Assembly (NCBI GenBank): GCA_021154885.1
Contig: JAJKHS010000144.1
Span: 1-64,000 of the forward strand
Direction of reading: 5' to 3'
Origin: Thermoanaerobaculum sp.
GTDB lineage: Bacteria; Acidobacteriota; Thermoanaerobaculia; Multivoradales; UBA5704
DNA length: 64,000 bases
The first letter of the stretch is position 1, and each line of letters starts with the position of its first letter. Made by a program: the position numbers and the translations under genes. The notes beneath the pieces are model-generated. The model did no database searches. It was not told the DNA's origin and saw only the letters and a list, made by a program, of their open reading frames with translations. This document shows positions 46,849 through 56,441 of the stretch, piece by piece.

Positions 46849-47840
46849 AGTATCCGTTCTATGCAGGAGACGGTAGCGGCCGGAGGCTTGGGACACCAGC
46901 GGAGGTTCCGGCTTCGCGACGGACCGAGCTGACACGGCCGGAGAGGTATCAGGCCGAGCCCGGCCTGGCCTCGGCCGTCAACGTCGCCCTCCTCCTCGGC
47001 CAGCCGCTGCTGCTCACTGGCGAACCCGGCACCGGCAAGACCCAACTCGCATACAGCCTGGCCTGGGAGCTGGGTTACGGCGAGCCGCTGAAGTTCGAGA
47101 CCAAGTCCACCAGCACGGCCCGCGACCTCTTCTATACCTATGATGCCCTGGGCCGCTTCCAGGCGCGGGAGAGCGGCGCCAACGCCAATCCTCTGGCTTA
47201 CATCCACTTCTGCGCCTTGGGCAAGGCCATCCTGCTGGCCAACGACGAAGCGGCCGTCGCTCGCTTCCTGCCACCGGACTTTGAGCACGGCGGGCGGCGC
47301 CGGTCGGTGGTGCTGATCGACGAGATCGACAAAGCCCCTCGCGATTTTCCCAACGACATTCTCAACGAAATCGAGGAAATGTATTTCCGTATCCCTGAGC
47401 TGGGCAATGAGCGGATCGCCGCCGATCCGGCAATGCAGCCTGTTGTGGTGATCACCAGCAACTCTGAAAAGGATCTGCCGGAAGCCTTTCTGCGCCGCTG
47501 CATCTACTACCACCTTCCTTTCCCGCAGCCCGAGCGCCTCAAAGAGATCGTCACCGGCCGCCTGGGTGAGCTCTCGGGCTCTGGCAGCGACCTGCTCAAG
47601 GACGCCCTCGATCTCTTCTTCCTCCTGCGCCGCGACGCCAGCGGACTACGCAAGAAACCGGCGACGGCCGAGCTGCTGGGGTGGCTCCTCGCCTTGCACC
47701 AGGCTGGAGACGGCAAGAATCCGCTCGCCGGATCGCCAGACCTCGCGCTCGCGACTTTGAGCACCCTGGTCAAAACCACCGAGGATCAGCCACGGGCCGA
47801 TCAGGTCGTCAAGCAATGGTTCAAGACCCGCGGCCGATAA
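46845..47840 (+). CDS. MoxR-family AAA+ ATPase
   Basis: 331 residues from ATG 46845 (AAGGAG upstream, ATGA overlap). Walker A is LLLTGEPGTGKTQLAYSLAW, Walker B VVLIDEIDKAPRDFPNDIL, sensor/Arg-finger region ITSNSEKDLPEAFLRRC. MoxR ATPases remodel or assemble partner proteins, often ones with VWA or membrane domains. Here the partners are the DUF4062 protein and the large membrane protein. The C-terminus overlaps the third gene by 25 bp. Confidence 0.9.
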   Translation: MKYPFYAGDGSGRRLGTPAEVPASRRTELTRPERYQAEPGLASAVNVALLLGQPLLLTGEPGTGKTQLAYSLAWELGYGEPLKFETKSTSTARDLFYTYDALGRFQARESGANANPLAYIHFCALGKAILLANDEAAVARFLPPDFEHGGRRRSVVLIDEIDKAPRDFPNDILNEIEEMYFRIPELGNERIAADPAMQPVVVITSNSEKDLPEAFLRRCIYYHLPFPQPERLKEIVTGRLGELSGSGSDLLKDALDLFFLLRRDASGLRKKPATAELLGWLLALHQAGDGKNPLAGSPDLALATLSTLVKTTEDQPRADQVVKQWFKTRGR

Positions 47841-50266
47841 GCCCACCCTGGGCCGACCCCGAGTCCCTTCTGGGATTCGTCGACGAGCTCCGCCGGGCGG
47901 GTTACAACGTCGGCCTCGATCAGTACGCTGCGGCACAGGATCTCCTCCTGGCCTTGGTGGCGCGAGGCGAGCCGCTGGAGGCCGCCGAGAGCTTCAGCGA
48001 CCTGCTCGGTCCCTTGCTCTGCACGTCGGTCAAGGAGCAGAGCGAGTTCAAAGAGAGATTTGCAAGGTGGGCCGCAAGGGCTGCCCTGCCGGCCCCGCTC
48101 CTTCCCGAGCCAGATCCAGTCGTTGTCAGGTCCGAGCTTGCGAAAGAGGTAGCAGGCCTCAGCGTGCTACGCCTGCTGTGGGCGGTGGGCATCGGGATCG
48201 TCCTGGGCCCCATCGTCTCGTTCTTGATTCTCTTCGCTCTGTGGTTCCAGAGCGAGGGCGCTTCGCCGGAGCTCGGTTGGAGTCTGGGAAGTTTCCTTGG
48301 ACTCTTGACGCTGCTAGCCGTGATAATCCTGGCAGCGCGGCTGTGGTGGCGCCGGCGGGCGGAGATGTTCCTCGCCCGCCGGCAGGTAGCCGACGATGGC
48401 ATCTCCGTACAGCCGCTCGCCGTGAGGGATTTCTCTCACCAGTTGTTCCAATCGGTCTCCTTTTTCCGCATCGCCCAGGACTTGCGCCGCCGGCGTGAGG
48501 TGCCGTCGACCGAGTTGGACGTCCCAGCCACGGTGGCGACCACGGTTGCCGTCGGTGGCTGGCTGGCGCCTGTCTACGCCGTTCGCCAGGTCACTCCGGA
48601 GTACCTGGTGCTCATCGATCGCGTCGGCTTCACCGACCAGCAAGCCCGGCTGGCCGACGAGCTCGTCAACCGATTGGCTGAGCATGGTCTCTTCTTCACC
48701 CGCTACTATTTCCAGGGAGATCCTCGTATCTGCTTCCCCCACGAGGAGGATGGGGCGCCAGTGCGGCTACGCGATCTCTCGGCGCGGCATCCGTTTCACC
48801 GGCTCATCCTTATCACAGACGCGGCCGGCCTGTTCAGCCCGCGAACTGGCACGCTCGCGCCGTGGATTGGCCAGCTTACGGCATGGGAGCACCGATCGTT
48901 GCTAACCCCCGAGGTGCCGGAGCAATGGGGTTCGCAGGAGGCGGACCTCGCGCGCCTGTTCAGCGTGTTTCCAGCGACCATCGAAGGGCTGGCGTCCCTC
49001 GCCCGGCGGACGCAGGCCGGGACGCCCCTGCCGCGGCCCGCACATAAGCCTATAGCACCGTATCCGCGAGAGCTCCGGGACCGGACCTTGCGCTGGGTTG
49101 ACCGTAACCCGCCGACGCCGACGGAGATCGAGGCCCTGCTCTCCCCTCTCCGCCGCTTCCTGGGTGAGCCCGGCTTCTTCTGGCTCGCGGCCTGCGCCGT
49201 CTATCCGGCCTTGGACTGGGGGCTGACTCTTTATCTGGGAGAAGGCCTGCAAATGGACGGCGCGCCGCTGCTCGATCCAGGTCGGCTGCGCAGCCTCGTT
49301 CGCACCCCCTGGCTGCGCCATGGCTTCATGCCCGACTGGTTGCGCGAGAAGCTGCTCGCGGCCCTGTCTCCGGATCAGGAAAAGAGCGTCCGCACGGCAC
49401 TGGAAGAGTTGCTGGTCACCAGCCTCGAGCAACCAGCCGACGTTTTCCAGCTCGAGGTCGCCCGACCGGACCGGAAGACGCTGCGCTCTCTGGGCCGGCA
49501 GATCCTCCGCCTGCGTTCGCGCAAGGCACCCGAGGAGAGTCCCCTGCGCGACCGGGTGTTCCTGAGCTTTATGACGGGAGGCCGCGAAGATCCTCTGGCG
49601 GTCCGGCTACCGCGCGCGCTGCGCGGGCTCTTCAGCCGTTGGCGTGCCCTGGGCTCTCGGCCCGCAGCGGCCGCCTGGAAGAAACCGATTGCGGAGGAAG
49701 ATCCGGACCGCCCCGGCAATCCCTGGGAAAACCGTCGACAGGTCGGCATGATTCCTGGCTTCTTGAAGACGCTGGTTCTCTTCCTGATCGTTCCCCTGAG
49801 GGCTTTCAGGCTCACTCACCGCCACGGAGACCTCGCGAGCCCGCTGTACTTCGCCGCACTCGTGAGCCTCCTCGCTTTTGCCATTGGCTCGCTGGTCAGC
49901 AGCGCCAGCGCTGCTGCCCTGATCTTATCCTGGAACTTCTTTGCCGCGCTATGGCTCGGGGTTCTCCACATTTCGTTGCTCATTACGCGATCACTCAAGA
50001 GGTCCACTGCGGGACTCCGGGGAAGCGTGCGACTGGTTGGCTACAGCACGGCTTCACAACTTGTCGGCTCCCCGCTGTTGCTCGGTTGCATAGTTCTCGC
50101 CGTACCTTTGTGGCTCGTGTGGCTCGGGCTTCTCACACTTATTGGAGTCCGAGAGATCCACGGTACAAGTTGGCGCCGTGCGGCGTTCGTCGTCTTTGTG
50201 GCTCTGACGCCGCTTTGGTTAGCTCTCGTCTATTTCTTCATTTCCGCTCTATCAGGCCCTCCTTGA
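47816..50266 (+). CDS. Large membrane protein of a MoxR/DUF4062 operon (Yip1-like C-terminus)
   Basis: 816 residues from ATG 47816, overlapping MoxR by 25 bp. The N-terminal ~80 residues (LLGFVDELRRAGYNVGLDQY; AAQDLLLALVARGE) resemble the CoxE-like domain seen with MoxR. Two membrane spans follow (~LLWAVGIGIVLGPIVSFLIL; FLGLLTLLAVIILAARLWW). A long soluble region includes a VWA-like strand LVLIDRVGFT, but without a metal DxSxS. Then a C-terminal four-span Yip1-like block (VGMIPGFLKTLVLFLIVPLR; LYFAALVSLLAFAIGSL). Possibly the membrane effector of the operon. Confidence 0.72.
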   Translation: MVQDPRPISPPWADPESLLGFVDELRRAGYNVGLDQYAAAQDLLLALVARGEPLEAAESFSDLLGPLLCTSVKEQSEFKERFARWAARAALPAPLLPEPDPVVVRSELAKEVAGLSVLRLLWAVGIGIVLGPIVSFLILFALWFQSEGASPELGWSLGSFLGLLTLLAVIILAARLWWRRRAEMFLARRQVADDGISVQPLAVRDFSHQLFQSVSFFRIAQDLRRRREVPSTELDVPATVATTVAVGGWLAPVYAVRQVTPEYLVLIDRVGFTDQQARLADELVNRLAEHGLFFTRYYFQGDPRICFPHEEDGAPVRLRDLSARHPFHRLILITDAAGLFSPRTGTLAPWIGQLTAWEHRSLLTPEVPEQWGSQEADLARLFSVFPATIEGLASLARRTQAGTPLPRPAHKPIAPYPRELRDRTLRWVDRNPPTPTEIEALLSPLRRFLGEPGFFWLAACAVYPALDWGLTLYLGEGLQMDGAPLLDPGRLRSLVRTPWLRHGFMPDWLREKLLAALSPDQEKSVRTALEELLVTSLEQPADVFQLEVARPDRKTLRSLGRQILRLRSRKAPEESPLRDRVFLSFMTGGREDPLAVRLPRALRGLFSRWRALGSRPAAAAWKKPIAEEDPDRPGNPWENRRQVGMIPGFLKTLVLFLIVPLRAFRLTHRHGDLASPLYFAALVSLLAFAIGSLVSSASAAALILSWNFFAALWLGVLHISLLITRSLKRSTAGLRGSVRLVGYSTASQLVGSPLLLGCIVLAVPLWLVWLGLLTLIGVREIHGTSWRRAAFVVFVALTPLWLALVYFFISALSGPP

Positions 50267-50286
50267 GCACTGGTATGGCAAAAAGT

Positions 50287-50313
50287 GGGGCGGGCTCGGA
50301 GGGCCCGCCCCAT
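50287..50313. terminator. Bidirectional hairpin between convergent operons
   Basis: Perfect 10-bp arms TGGGGCGGGC / GCCCGCCCCA with a 7-base loop. It is preceded by AAAAAG on the plus strand, so a T-tract follows on the minus strand. It lies between the stops at 50266 and 50358. Confidence 0.65.
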
Positions 50314-50357
50314 GCTGTCTCGGGTCGAGGTCGACCATGACCCGATCAGAAACCCGA

Positions 50358-53162
50358 TCAGAAATTGAGCTTGAGCCCCACCTGCTCGCGGCGGCCGAGG
50401 TTGATCACGCAACTCGGATTACCGAAATTCGGATTCCCTCCCGGACCCGGACCGATGAAGTTGTCCAGACAGCCGTAGCTCGCCCAGTTGAAGGCGTTGA
50501 ACATCTCGCCGATGACGCCCACGGAAACGGCGCCCACGCGGACGTCCTTCTCCAAGTGGAAGTCGACCGAGCGGTCCGCGAAGCCCCAGGTCTTCGGCGG
50601 GTAGACCGTGCGATCGAACGGACGCGTCTGTTCGCGCGCCGCGAGGTCGAACCCCTGCGAGAAGTCGAGGACGTTGAACGCGGCGCCGGAGCCCAGGGTA
50701 AGGGTGGTGCTGAAGCGCAGGTCCCAGGGCAGCCCGAAGATGCCGTTGGCGACGATGCGGTCGCGCTCCGAGCCGGGTACGTCATGGCGCCCATACGCGG
50801 CCGCGCTCGGATAGTCGAGGCTGAACAGGTCGTTGCCGGTCTGCTCGGCCTTGGCGTGCGTGTAGGCGAGGTGCGCTCCCCAGCGGCCTGTGAACGGCCG
50901 GTCGAACGCGAGGAAGAGGCCGCTGTACCAATAGTCTTTGCCGTTCGGGTCGGAGATGATCACGTTGCCGAAGCCGGGCACCAGCGCCGCGCAGCAGAGG
51001 CCGCTCGCCGACAGCCAGGTGAAGCCGTGATAGCCGCGGACGCCGTTGTAGCTCAGCGAGCCGGTCCAGGAGCCGAGCGCCTGCCGGAACCCGAGGTTCC
51101 ACTGGTTCGAGTAGGGGGGCTTGGTGTTGTTGTTGAGCAGGTAGATCTCGGGGCTGGTCTGCCCCGACGCGATGAGCGCGTGCAGGCCGGCGGGCGTCAG
51201 GTAGCTCGGATTCCACGCGATCGTCGGCGCGCCGTTGCGCGGCCGGCCGTCGGGCGAGAACTCGATGCGGTAGACAGGGAACTGCAGGCGATAGCGCTCG
51301 TCGAGCGTGGCGTTGAGGAAGAGGCGGTCGTAGTAGCGGCCGCCGCCGCCGAAGACGATCGTCTTGCCGGCGCCGGTCAGGTCGTACGAGAAGCCGAGGC
51401 GCGGCTGGATCTCGTTCTTGTACTGCGCACGGTTGTTGCCGTTCGAGAAGTAGCTCGAAGCCACCTTGCCGGCCAGCGCCGCCGCAATGTTCGCCGGGGT
51501 CACGTAGCTGGTGTCGAGCTGGTTGGTCTCGTAGTCATAGCGCAGGCCGAGGTTCAACGTCAGACGCGGATTGACGGTCCAGGTGTCCTGGGAGTAGAGG
51601 CCGTACTCATGGTTGTTGGCCGACAGGATCGGATTGCCGAAGCCGAACTGCGCCTCGTAGGGCTGGGCGAATGACAGGCCGTTCGCCGGATCGATCCGGA
51701 AGTTGTAGACCGGGTTGCCGGTCTGGCTCTTGTTGACGCCGTAGCGCAGGAGGTCGAGGTTGAAGCCGGTCTGGAAGTTGTGATCGCCCCCCCACTGAGT
51801 GACGGCGAAGCTGTAGTCGTCGCGCAGCTCGGTGCGCTTCTGGTCGAAGTCCTGTTTCGTGCTGCCGCCGCCGGTGCGCAGGACGTTTTCGAAATTGAGC
51901 CCGACGATATCGGGATGGAGCGGCACCATGTTCCAGTGGTAGTCCTGCCAACTGAGCGTCGCCTGGTTGAGGGCCCTGTCGTTGTTCCAACTGTGGCGCA
52001 GCGTCGAGCCGTACACCTGATTCTTGAGGTCGGTGGCCGCCAGGATCGACGTCATGGCGCCGAAGTCGCGGATCTCGTGCTCGCGGCGATAGTTGCCGCT
52101 CAGGTCGACGATCTGGTTCTGCGCCGGCTGCCAGCTCAGCTTGCCAAATCCCAAGGTCTCCTTGAACGGGCTGGCAAAGACGCCGACAGGGGAGCCGTTC
52201 ACGCTGGCCGTGACCGGCGTCGTGGCGCGCTCGTCGACACCCTCGTACGAGAGGAAGAAATGGAGCTTGTCCTTGATGATCGGTCCGCCGAGCGAAGCGC
52301 CGGGCTGATTGCGCCGGTACGATTCGTTCGTCGTCAGCGTCGAGAACTGGAAGCTCTTGGGTAGCTGCGATACCCACTGCTTCGGCTGGTAGAACCAGAA
52401 GAGCTGACTGCGCAGGTCGTTGCCGCCCGACTTGGTGACGGCGGTGATGATCGCGCTCGACGCCTTGTCATACTGTGCGCTGTAGTTCTGCGTGATGACG
52501 CGGAACTCCTGCACGGCGTTCTGCGGGAACGGGTTGCCGCGGCTGGTGTCCTGGCCGACCAGGCCGCCCTGCAGCACGTCGTTCTTGAAGCTCACGCCGT
52601 CGATGAACACGTTGGTCTGCTCGGCCGGCTGGGCGTCGCCGGCGACCGTCTTGCGCAACGGGTCGGTCGAGACCCGGATGCCGGGGGCGAGCGCCGCGAA
52701 GTTGAGGAAGTTGCGGTCGTCCTGCGGCAGGTTCTCGATCTGCTGCCGGGTGACGTTGGTCGCCGCCTCCTGCGTCCTGATGTCGACGGCCTGCTCGCCG
52801 ATGACGGTGATCGATTCGCTGATCACAGAGGTCGGCGTCAGCACGAACGTGACGCTCAGGTTCTGCCCGACGAGGAGGGTCACCGTTCGCGACCGCTCCT
52901 CGAACCCGCTCGCCGACACCGCGAGGGTGTATTCGCCGGGGACGAGGTTCCCGAGCTGGAAGGCCCCGTCGGAGCCGGCAGTGACGGTGGTGACGAATCC
53001 CGAGGCAGTGCCGACGGCCGTGATCTTGGCATTGCCAAGCGCCGTCCCCTGATCGTTCGTCACTTTGCCGCGGATGGTGGCCGTCGACGTCTGGGCGACC
53101 GCGGGAGCCGCCAGAGCACCGGCCAGCAGGACCAACAGAAGGGCCTTCAAAGTTCGTCTCAT
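50358..53162 (-). CDS. TonB-dependent receptor with carboxypeptidase-regulatory-like N-terminal domain
   Basis: 934 residues, start preceded by AAAGGAG, signal peptide MRRTLKALLLVLLAGALAAP. Residues ~27-110 are a CarboxypepD_reg-like beta-sandwich (TIRGKVTNDQGTALGNAKIT; LVPGEYTLAVSASGF), then the plug (LPQDDRNFLNFAALAPGI, VFIDGVSFKN) and a long beta-barrel ending in GRREQVGLKLNF with terminal Phe. It imports a large substrate across the outer membrane, energised by TonB. Its start overlaps the LacI regulator stop (ATGA). The pair suggests a sugar-responsive uptake locus (inference). Confidence 0.9.
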   Translation of the reverse strand: MRRTLKALLLVLLAGALAAPAVAQTSTATIRGKVTNDQGTALGNAKITAVGTASGFVTTVTAGSDGAFQLGNLVPGEYTLAVSASGFEERSRTVTLLVGQNLSVTFVLTPTSVISESITVIGEQAVDIRTQEAATNVTRQQIENLPQDDRNFLNFAALAPGIRVSTDPLRKTVAGDAQPAEQTNVFIDGVSFKNDVLQGGLVGQDTSRGNPFPQNAVQEFRVITQNYSAQYDKASSAIITAVTKSGGNDLRSQLFWFYQPKQWVSQLPKSFQFSTLTTNESYRRNQPGASLGGPIIKDKLHFFLSYEGVDERATTPVTASVNGSPVGVFASPFKETLGFGKLSWQPAQNQIVDLSGNYRREHEIRDFGAMTSILAATDLKNQVYGSTLRHSWNNDRALNQATLSWQDYHWNMVPLHPDIVGLNFENVLRTGGGSTKQDFDQKRTELRDDYSFAVTQWGGDHNFQTGFNLDLLRYGVNKSQTGNPVYNFRIDPANGLSFAQPYEAQFGFGNPILSANNHEYGLYSQDTWTVNPRLTLNLGLRYDYETNQLDTSYVTPANIAAALAGKVASSYFSNGNNRAQYKNEIQPRLGFSYDLTGAGKTIVFGGGGRYYDRLFLNATLDERYRLQFPVYRIEFSPDGRPRNGAPTIAWNPSYLTPAGLHALIASGQTSPEIYLLNNNTKPPYSNQWNLGFRQALGSWTGSLSYNGVRGYHGFTWLSASGLCCAALVPGFGNVIISDPNGKDYWYSGLFLAFDRPFTGRWGAHLAYTHAKAEQTGNDLFSLDYPSAAAYGRHDVPGSERDRIVANGIFGLPWDLRFSTTLTLGSGAAFNVLDFSQGFDLAAREQTRPFDRTVYPPKTWGFADRSVDFHLEKDVRVGAVSVGVIGEMFNAFNWASYGCLDNFIGPGPGGNPNFGNPSCVINLGRREQVGLKLNF

Positions 53163-54313
53163 GACTCCTCTCCTTTTCTTCGGCCGCGCAGCTTCCGGTC
53201 GGGTCGCGCGCTGGTCGTCGTATGGATTGCAGGGCTACAAGATGATTTGCGGACGATGAGCGTCGTGGCGATACAGTCGCGCCGTCCGGCGGCAGAGCCG
53301 GCGGGCTGTTCGATGGCGCCGAGCAGGAGGCCGAAGGCGCGGCGTCCGAGGTCGGCGATGTCGACGCGGATGGTGGTCAGCGGCGGCGCGACGTAGCGGG
53401 CGATCGGGATGTCGTCGAAGCCGGCCACCGACATCTCGCCCGGCACCGCCGTTCCGGCCTCGGCGAGCGCCGCCAGGGCGCCGACGGCCATCGCGTCGTT
53501 CGCCGCGAAGAGCGCCGTCGGCCGCGGCGCCAGGGTCAGGATCTTGAGCGCCGCCGCGTGCCCCGACTCCTCGGTGAAGTCGCCGGCGAGCTCCAGGTGG
53601 CGGGTCGCCGTCACGCCGAGGCCGCGCATGGCGTGGCGGAAGCCGCGCAGCCGCTCGCGCGCGTCGGCGTTCTGGGCCGGGCCTTTGATGAAAGCGATGT
53701 GGACGTGTCCGAGCCCGGCGAGGTGGCGCATCATCGCCTGCGCACCGCCGTAGTTGTCGATGGTGATCGCGTCCCGCCCCTCGTCCGTGGAATTGAGCAG
53801 GACGAGCGGCAGGTCGGACGGCAGCGACTGGTGCAGGGAGGCGTGCGCCACGTCGGGGGCCATGACGATGAGCCCGTCGACCCGCCCGCGCATCGCGCCC
53901 AGGACCTCGAGCATCTCGCCGACGTCGCTGTGCGAGCCGGAGACGAGGATGTGATACCCCGCGTGGCGGGCGGCGACGTCGATGCCGCGGATCACCTCGG
54001 AGAAGAACTCGCCATGCACGTCCGGCAGCACGATGCCGACGGTATGGCTGCGCCGGATGGAGAGCGACCGGGCGGCGACGTTCGGCACGTAGTGCAGCGT
54101 CTCGGCCGCGGCCAGGACCTGTCGCAGCGTCTCCTCGCGCACGACCTCCTTGCCGTTGAGCACGCGCGACACGGTGGCCACCGACACACCCGCCTGGGCG
54201 GCGACGTCGTGGATCGTCGCTACCGTGCGGCCGTGGCGTCGAGGTCTGCGTGATTGCGTTGGCTTTGCCTCATCCGGATGTAACCGCTTACATCCAGCGC
54301 TACAGTACTGCAC
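53159..54313 (-). CDS. LacI-family transcriptional regulator
   Basis: 384 residues from GTG 54313; the true start is uncertain (TTG 54379 also in frame; no ATG near). The LacI HTH is complete (TIHDVAAQAGVSVATVSRVL, NGKEVVREETLRQ; hinge YVPNVAARSLSIRRS). The periplasmic-binding-like core follows (VGIVLPDVHGEFFSEVIRG; ALFAANDAMAVGALAALAEA; VAGFDDIPIARYVAPPLTTI). The C-terminal ~30 residues are unusual and basic. Its stop overlaps the TonB receptor start, so it is the first gene of that operon, and an operator lies at its own 5' end. Ligand unknown. Confidence 0.85.
   Translation of the reverse strand: MQYCSAGCKRLHPDEAKPTQSRRPRRHGRTVATIHDVAAQAGVSVATVSRVLNGKEVVREETLRQVLAAAETLHYVPNVAARSLSIRRSHTVGIVLPDVHGEFFSEVIRGIDVAARHAGYHILVSGSHSDVGEMLEVLGAMRGRVDGLIVMAPDVAHASLHQSLPSDLPLVLLNSTDEGRDAITIDNYGGAQAMMRHLAGLGHVHIAFIKGPAQNADARERLRGFRHAMRGLGVTATRHLELAGDFTEESGHAAALKILTLAPRPTALFAANDAMAVGALAALAEAGTAVPGEMSVAGFDDIPIARYVAPPLTTIRVDIADLGRRAFGLLLGAIEQPAGSAAGRRDCIATTLIVRKSSCSPAIHTTTSARPDRKLRGRRKGEES
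54276..54295. promoter_or_regulatory. LacI-type operator palindrome
   Basis: GGATGTAACCGCTTACATCC is a palindrome with 9 of 10 symmetric pairs and matches the TGTAANCGNTTACA shape of LacI-family operators. It lies at the lacI-like gene's 5' end, inside its first codons if GTG 54313 is used, and 124 bp before the divergent M61 gene. Likely autoregulation. Confidence 0.6.
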
Positions 54314-54418
54314 GCCCTTCCTGGCTGTCAACGCCTCTGTACGCGCTCTCTCCCGAGCGCTATAGTGCTCGGGTTTCAACCGTAGGACTCAATCGACGCA
54401 CGCAAGGAGAGCTTCCGA

Positions 54419-56320
54419 ATGAAGCCCAAGATCCGCAGGCCGCGTCCTGTCCTCGTTTTCTTCGCCCTCATCACCTTCGCCCTGGCGGCAAGCGCCCTGG
54501 CTGCGACGGCCGAGACGGCGCCGATCGCCCTCTCCCTCGACGCCAGCCACGTGGCGCAGCGGCTGCTCCACGTCAGCAGCGACATCCCCGTCGCGCCCGG
54601 CCCGCTCACCCTGCTCTACCCGAAGTGGATCCCTGGCGAGCACGGGCCCACGGGGCCGGTGGTCAATCTCGTTGACCTCCATCTGTCGGCCAACGGCAAG
54701 GAGCTCGCCTGGGAGCGGGACCCGGTCGAGATGTACGCGCTGCACGTCGTGATCCCGGCCGGCGTCACCCGGCTCGCGGCCCGGGCCGACTTCCTCTTTC
54801 CCGGCGAGGGCGGCAACTTCTCTTCGGGACCCGGAGCCACGGACACCCTCGCGGTGCTCAGTTGGAACACCGTCGCCCTGTATCCGCAGGGGGCGAGCGC
54901 CGATACGCTGCGCGTCGCGCCCACTCTTCGCCTGCCCGCGGGCTGGACCTACGCGACGGCGCTCGCGAAGCAGGGGGACGAGGGGGGAGCCATCCGCTTC
55001 GCCACCGTGTCGCTGGCGACGCTCGTCGACTCGCCGGTGCTGGCCGGCGAGCACCTGGTGGACCTCGATCTCGGCGTGCGCGACGGCGCCGGGCACCACC
55101 TGTCGATCGCCGCCGACCGCGCCGCGGACCTGGCGAGCGCGGGCGATCTGACGGCGCCCATGCGCCGCCTCGTGGCCGAGGCCCAGGCGCTCTTCGGCGC
55201 CCACCACTACGGCTCCTATCGCTGGCTGCTGACGCTCTCCGACCACGTCGAGCACTTCGGCCTCGAGCACCACGAGTCGAGCGACGACCGGGTGGACGAG
55301 GAGACCCTCGTTCAGGAGGCGTCGAAGCGTTTACTGCCCGGCCTCCTCGCCCACGAGTACGTGCACTCCTGGAACGGCAAGTACCGGCGTCCCGAGGGGC
55401 TGCTGTCGCCGGACTACCAGCGGCCGATGCGCGGCGAGCTGCTCTGGGTCTACGAAGGGCTGACCGAGCATCTCGGGTACCTGCTGCCGGCCCGCGCCGG
55501 CTTCTGGACGCCGGATTACTACCGCGAGCAGATCGCCTCCATCGCCGCCACTCTCGACACCCGGACGGGCCGCAACTGGCGCCCCCTGGGCGACACGGCG
55601 GTGGCGGCCCAGATCCTCTACGGCACGCCGGCCGACGGCAGCTCCCGGCGGCGCAGCGTAGACTTCTACGACGAATCGGTTTTCCTCTGGCTCGACGTGG
55701 ACACGCTGCTGCGCGAGCGCTCGCAGGGGAAGGTGACGCTCGACGACTTCTGCCACCGTTTCCATGGCGGCGCGAGCTCGGGGCCGGCGGTGGTCCCCTA
55801 CACTCGGGAAGACGTGATCAAGACTCTCAACGCGCTCGTGCCCTACGACTGGCAGGGGCTGTTCGCCGAGCGGGTCGACCGCGTAACGCCGCGCCTGCCG
55901 ATGTCCGGCGTCGAACGCGCCGGCTGGCGGCTGGTCTACAACGACAAGCCGAACGCGGCGATGGCGGACGACGATTCCCGGCGCGAGAACCACGACTGGC
56001 GCTTCTCGCTCGGTTTCTCGGTGAGCAAAAAGGAGACCGTCGCAGAGGTCCTGCCCGACTCGCCGGCGGGACGGGCGGGGATGGTCGCCGGCGAAAAGGT
56101 CCTCGGGGTGGGCGGGCACGTCTACTCGGCGCGCGCGGTCGAGGCGGCGCTCGCCGAGGCCAAGGGCGGGAAGGCGCCGATCGAAGTCGTGGTCGCCGAT
56201 GGCGACGCCGTCCGCATTCACCGGCTCGACTATCACGACGGCCCCCGGTTTCCGCACCTCGAGCGGATCGAAGGGCGGCCGGACGTGCTCGCGGAGATCC
56301 TGAAGGCGCGAGCGCAGTAG
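54419..56320 (+). CDS. M61-family (glycyl aminopeptidase-like) exported metallopeptidase with PDZ domain
   Basis: 633 residues, RBS AAGGAGAG, N-terminal signal VLVFFALITFALAASALAA. M61 N-terminal domain (YPKWIPGEHGPTGPVVNL), the zinc site HEYVHSWNGKYRRP (H312, E313, H316), the third ligand Glu in LLWVYEGLTEHLG, and a C-terminal PDZ domain (VAEVLPDSPAGRAGMVAGEK). It trims N-terminal residues, often Gly, from peptides in the periplasm. Divergent from the LacI-TonB operon and convergent with the next TonB gene. Confidence 0.9.
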   Translation: MKPKIRRPRPVLVFFALITFALAASALAATAETAPIALSLDASHVAQRLLHVSSDIPVAPGPLTLLYPKWIPGEHGPTGPVVNLVDLHLSANGKELAWERDPVEMYALHVVIPAGVTRLAARADFLFPGEGGNFSSGPGATDTLAVLSWNTVALYPQGASADTLRVAPTLRLPAGWTYATALAKQGDEGGAIRFATVSLATLVDSPVLAGEHLVDLDLGVRDGAGHHLSIAADRAADLASAGDLTAPMRRLVAEAQALFGAHHYGSYRWLLTLSDHVEHFGLEHHESSDDRVDEETLVQEASKRLLPGLLAHEYVHSWNGKYRRPEGLLSPDYQRPMRGELLWVYEGLTEHLGYLLPARAGFWTPDYYREQIASIAATLDTRTGRNWRPLGDTAVAAQILYGTPADGSSRRRSVDFYDESVFLWLDVDTLLRERSQGKVTLDDFCHRFHGGASSGPAVVPYTREDVIKTLNALVPYDWQGLFAERVDRVTPRLPMSGVERAGWRLVYNDKPNAAMADDDSRRENHDWRFSLGFSVSKKETVAEVLPDSPAGRAGMVAGEKVLGVGGHVYSARAVEAALAEAKGGKAPIEVVVADGDAVRIHRLDYHDGPRFPHLERIEGRPDVLAEILKARAQ

Positions 56321-56323
56321 GAC

Positions 56324-56422
56324 CCCCCCTGGGACCGCTGGCGTCCCGCCGGCCTTCTTCCTTCTGCCTCTTCTTTTGAAAAGCCGAGTTAGAAGGCCGG
56401 CGGGACGCCGGCGGTCCCAGGG
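56324..56422. repeat. Inverted repeat pair forming a large hairpin between convergent genes
   Basis: The 35-bp dispersed element (CCCCCCTGGGACCGCTGGCG ... GGCCTTCT) at 56324-56358 is followed 32 bp later by an inverted copy at 56391-56422, with one mismatch. The pair separates the M61 gene from the TonB receptor and probably acts as a bidirectional terminator. The same arm occurs alone at 17752. Confidence 0.65.
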
Positions 56423-56441
56423 TACCCGTCCATCCTCATCC

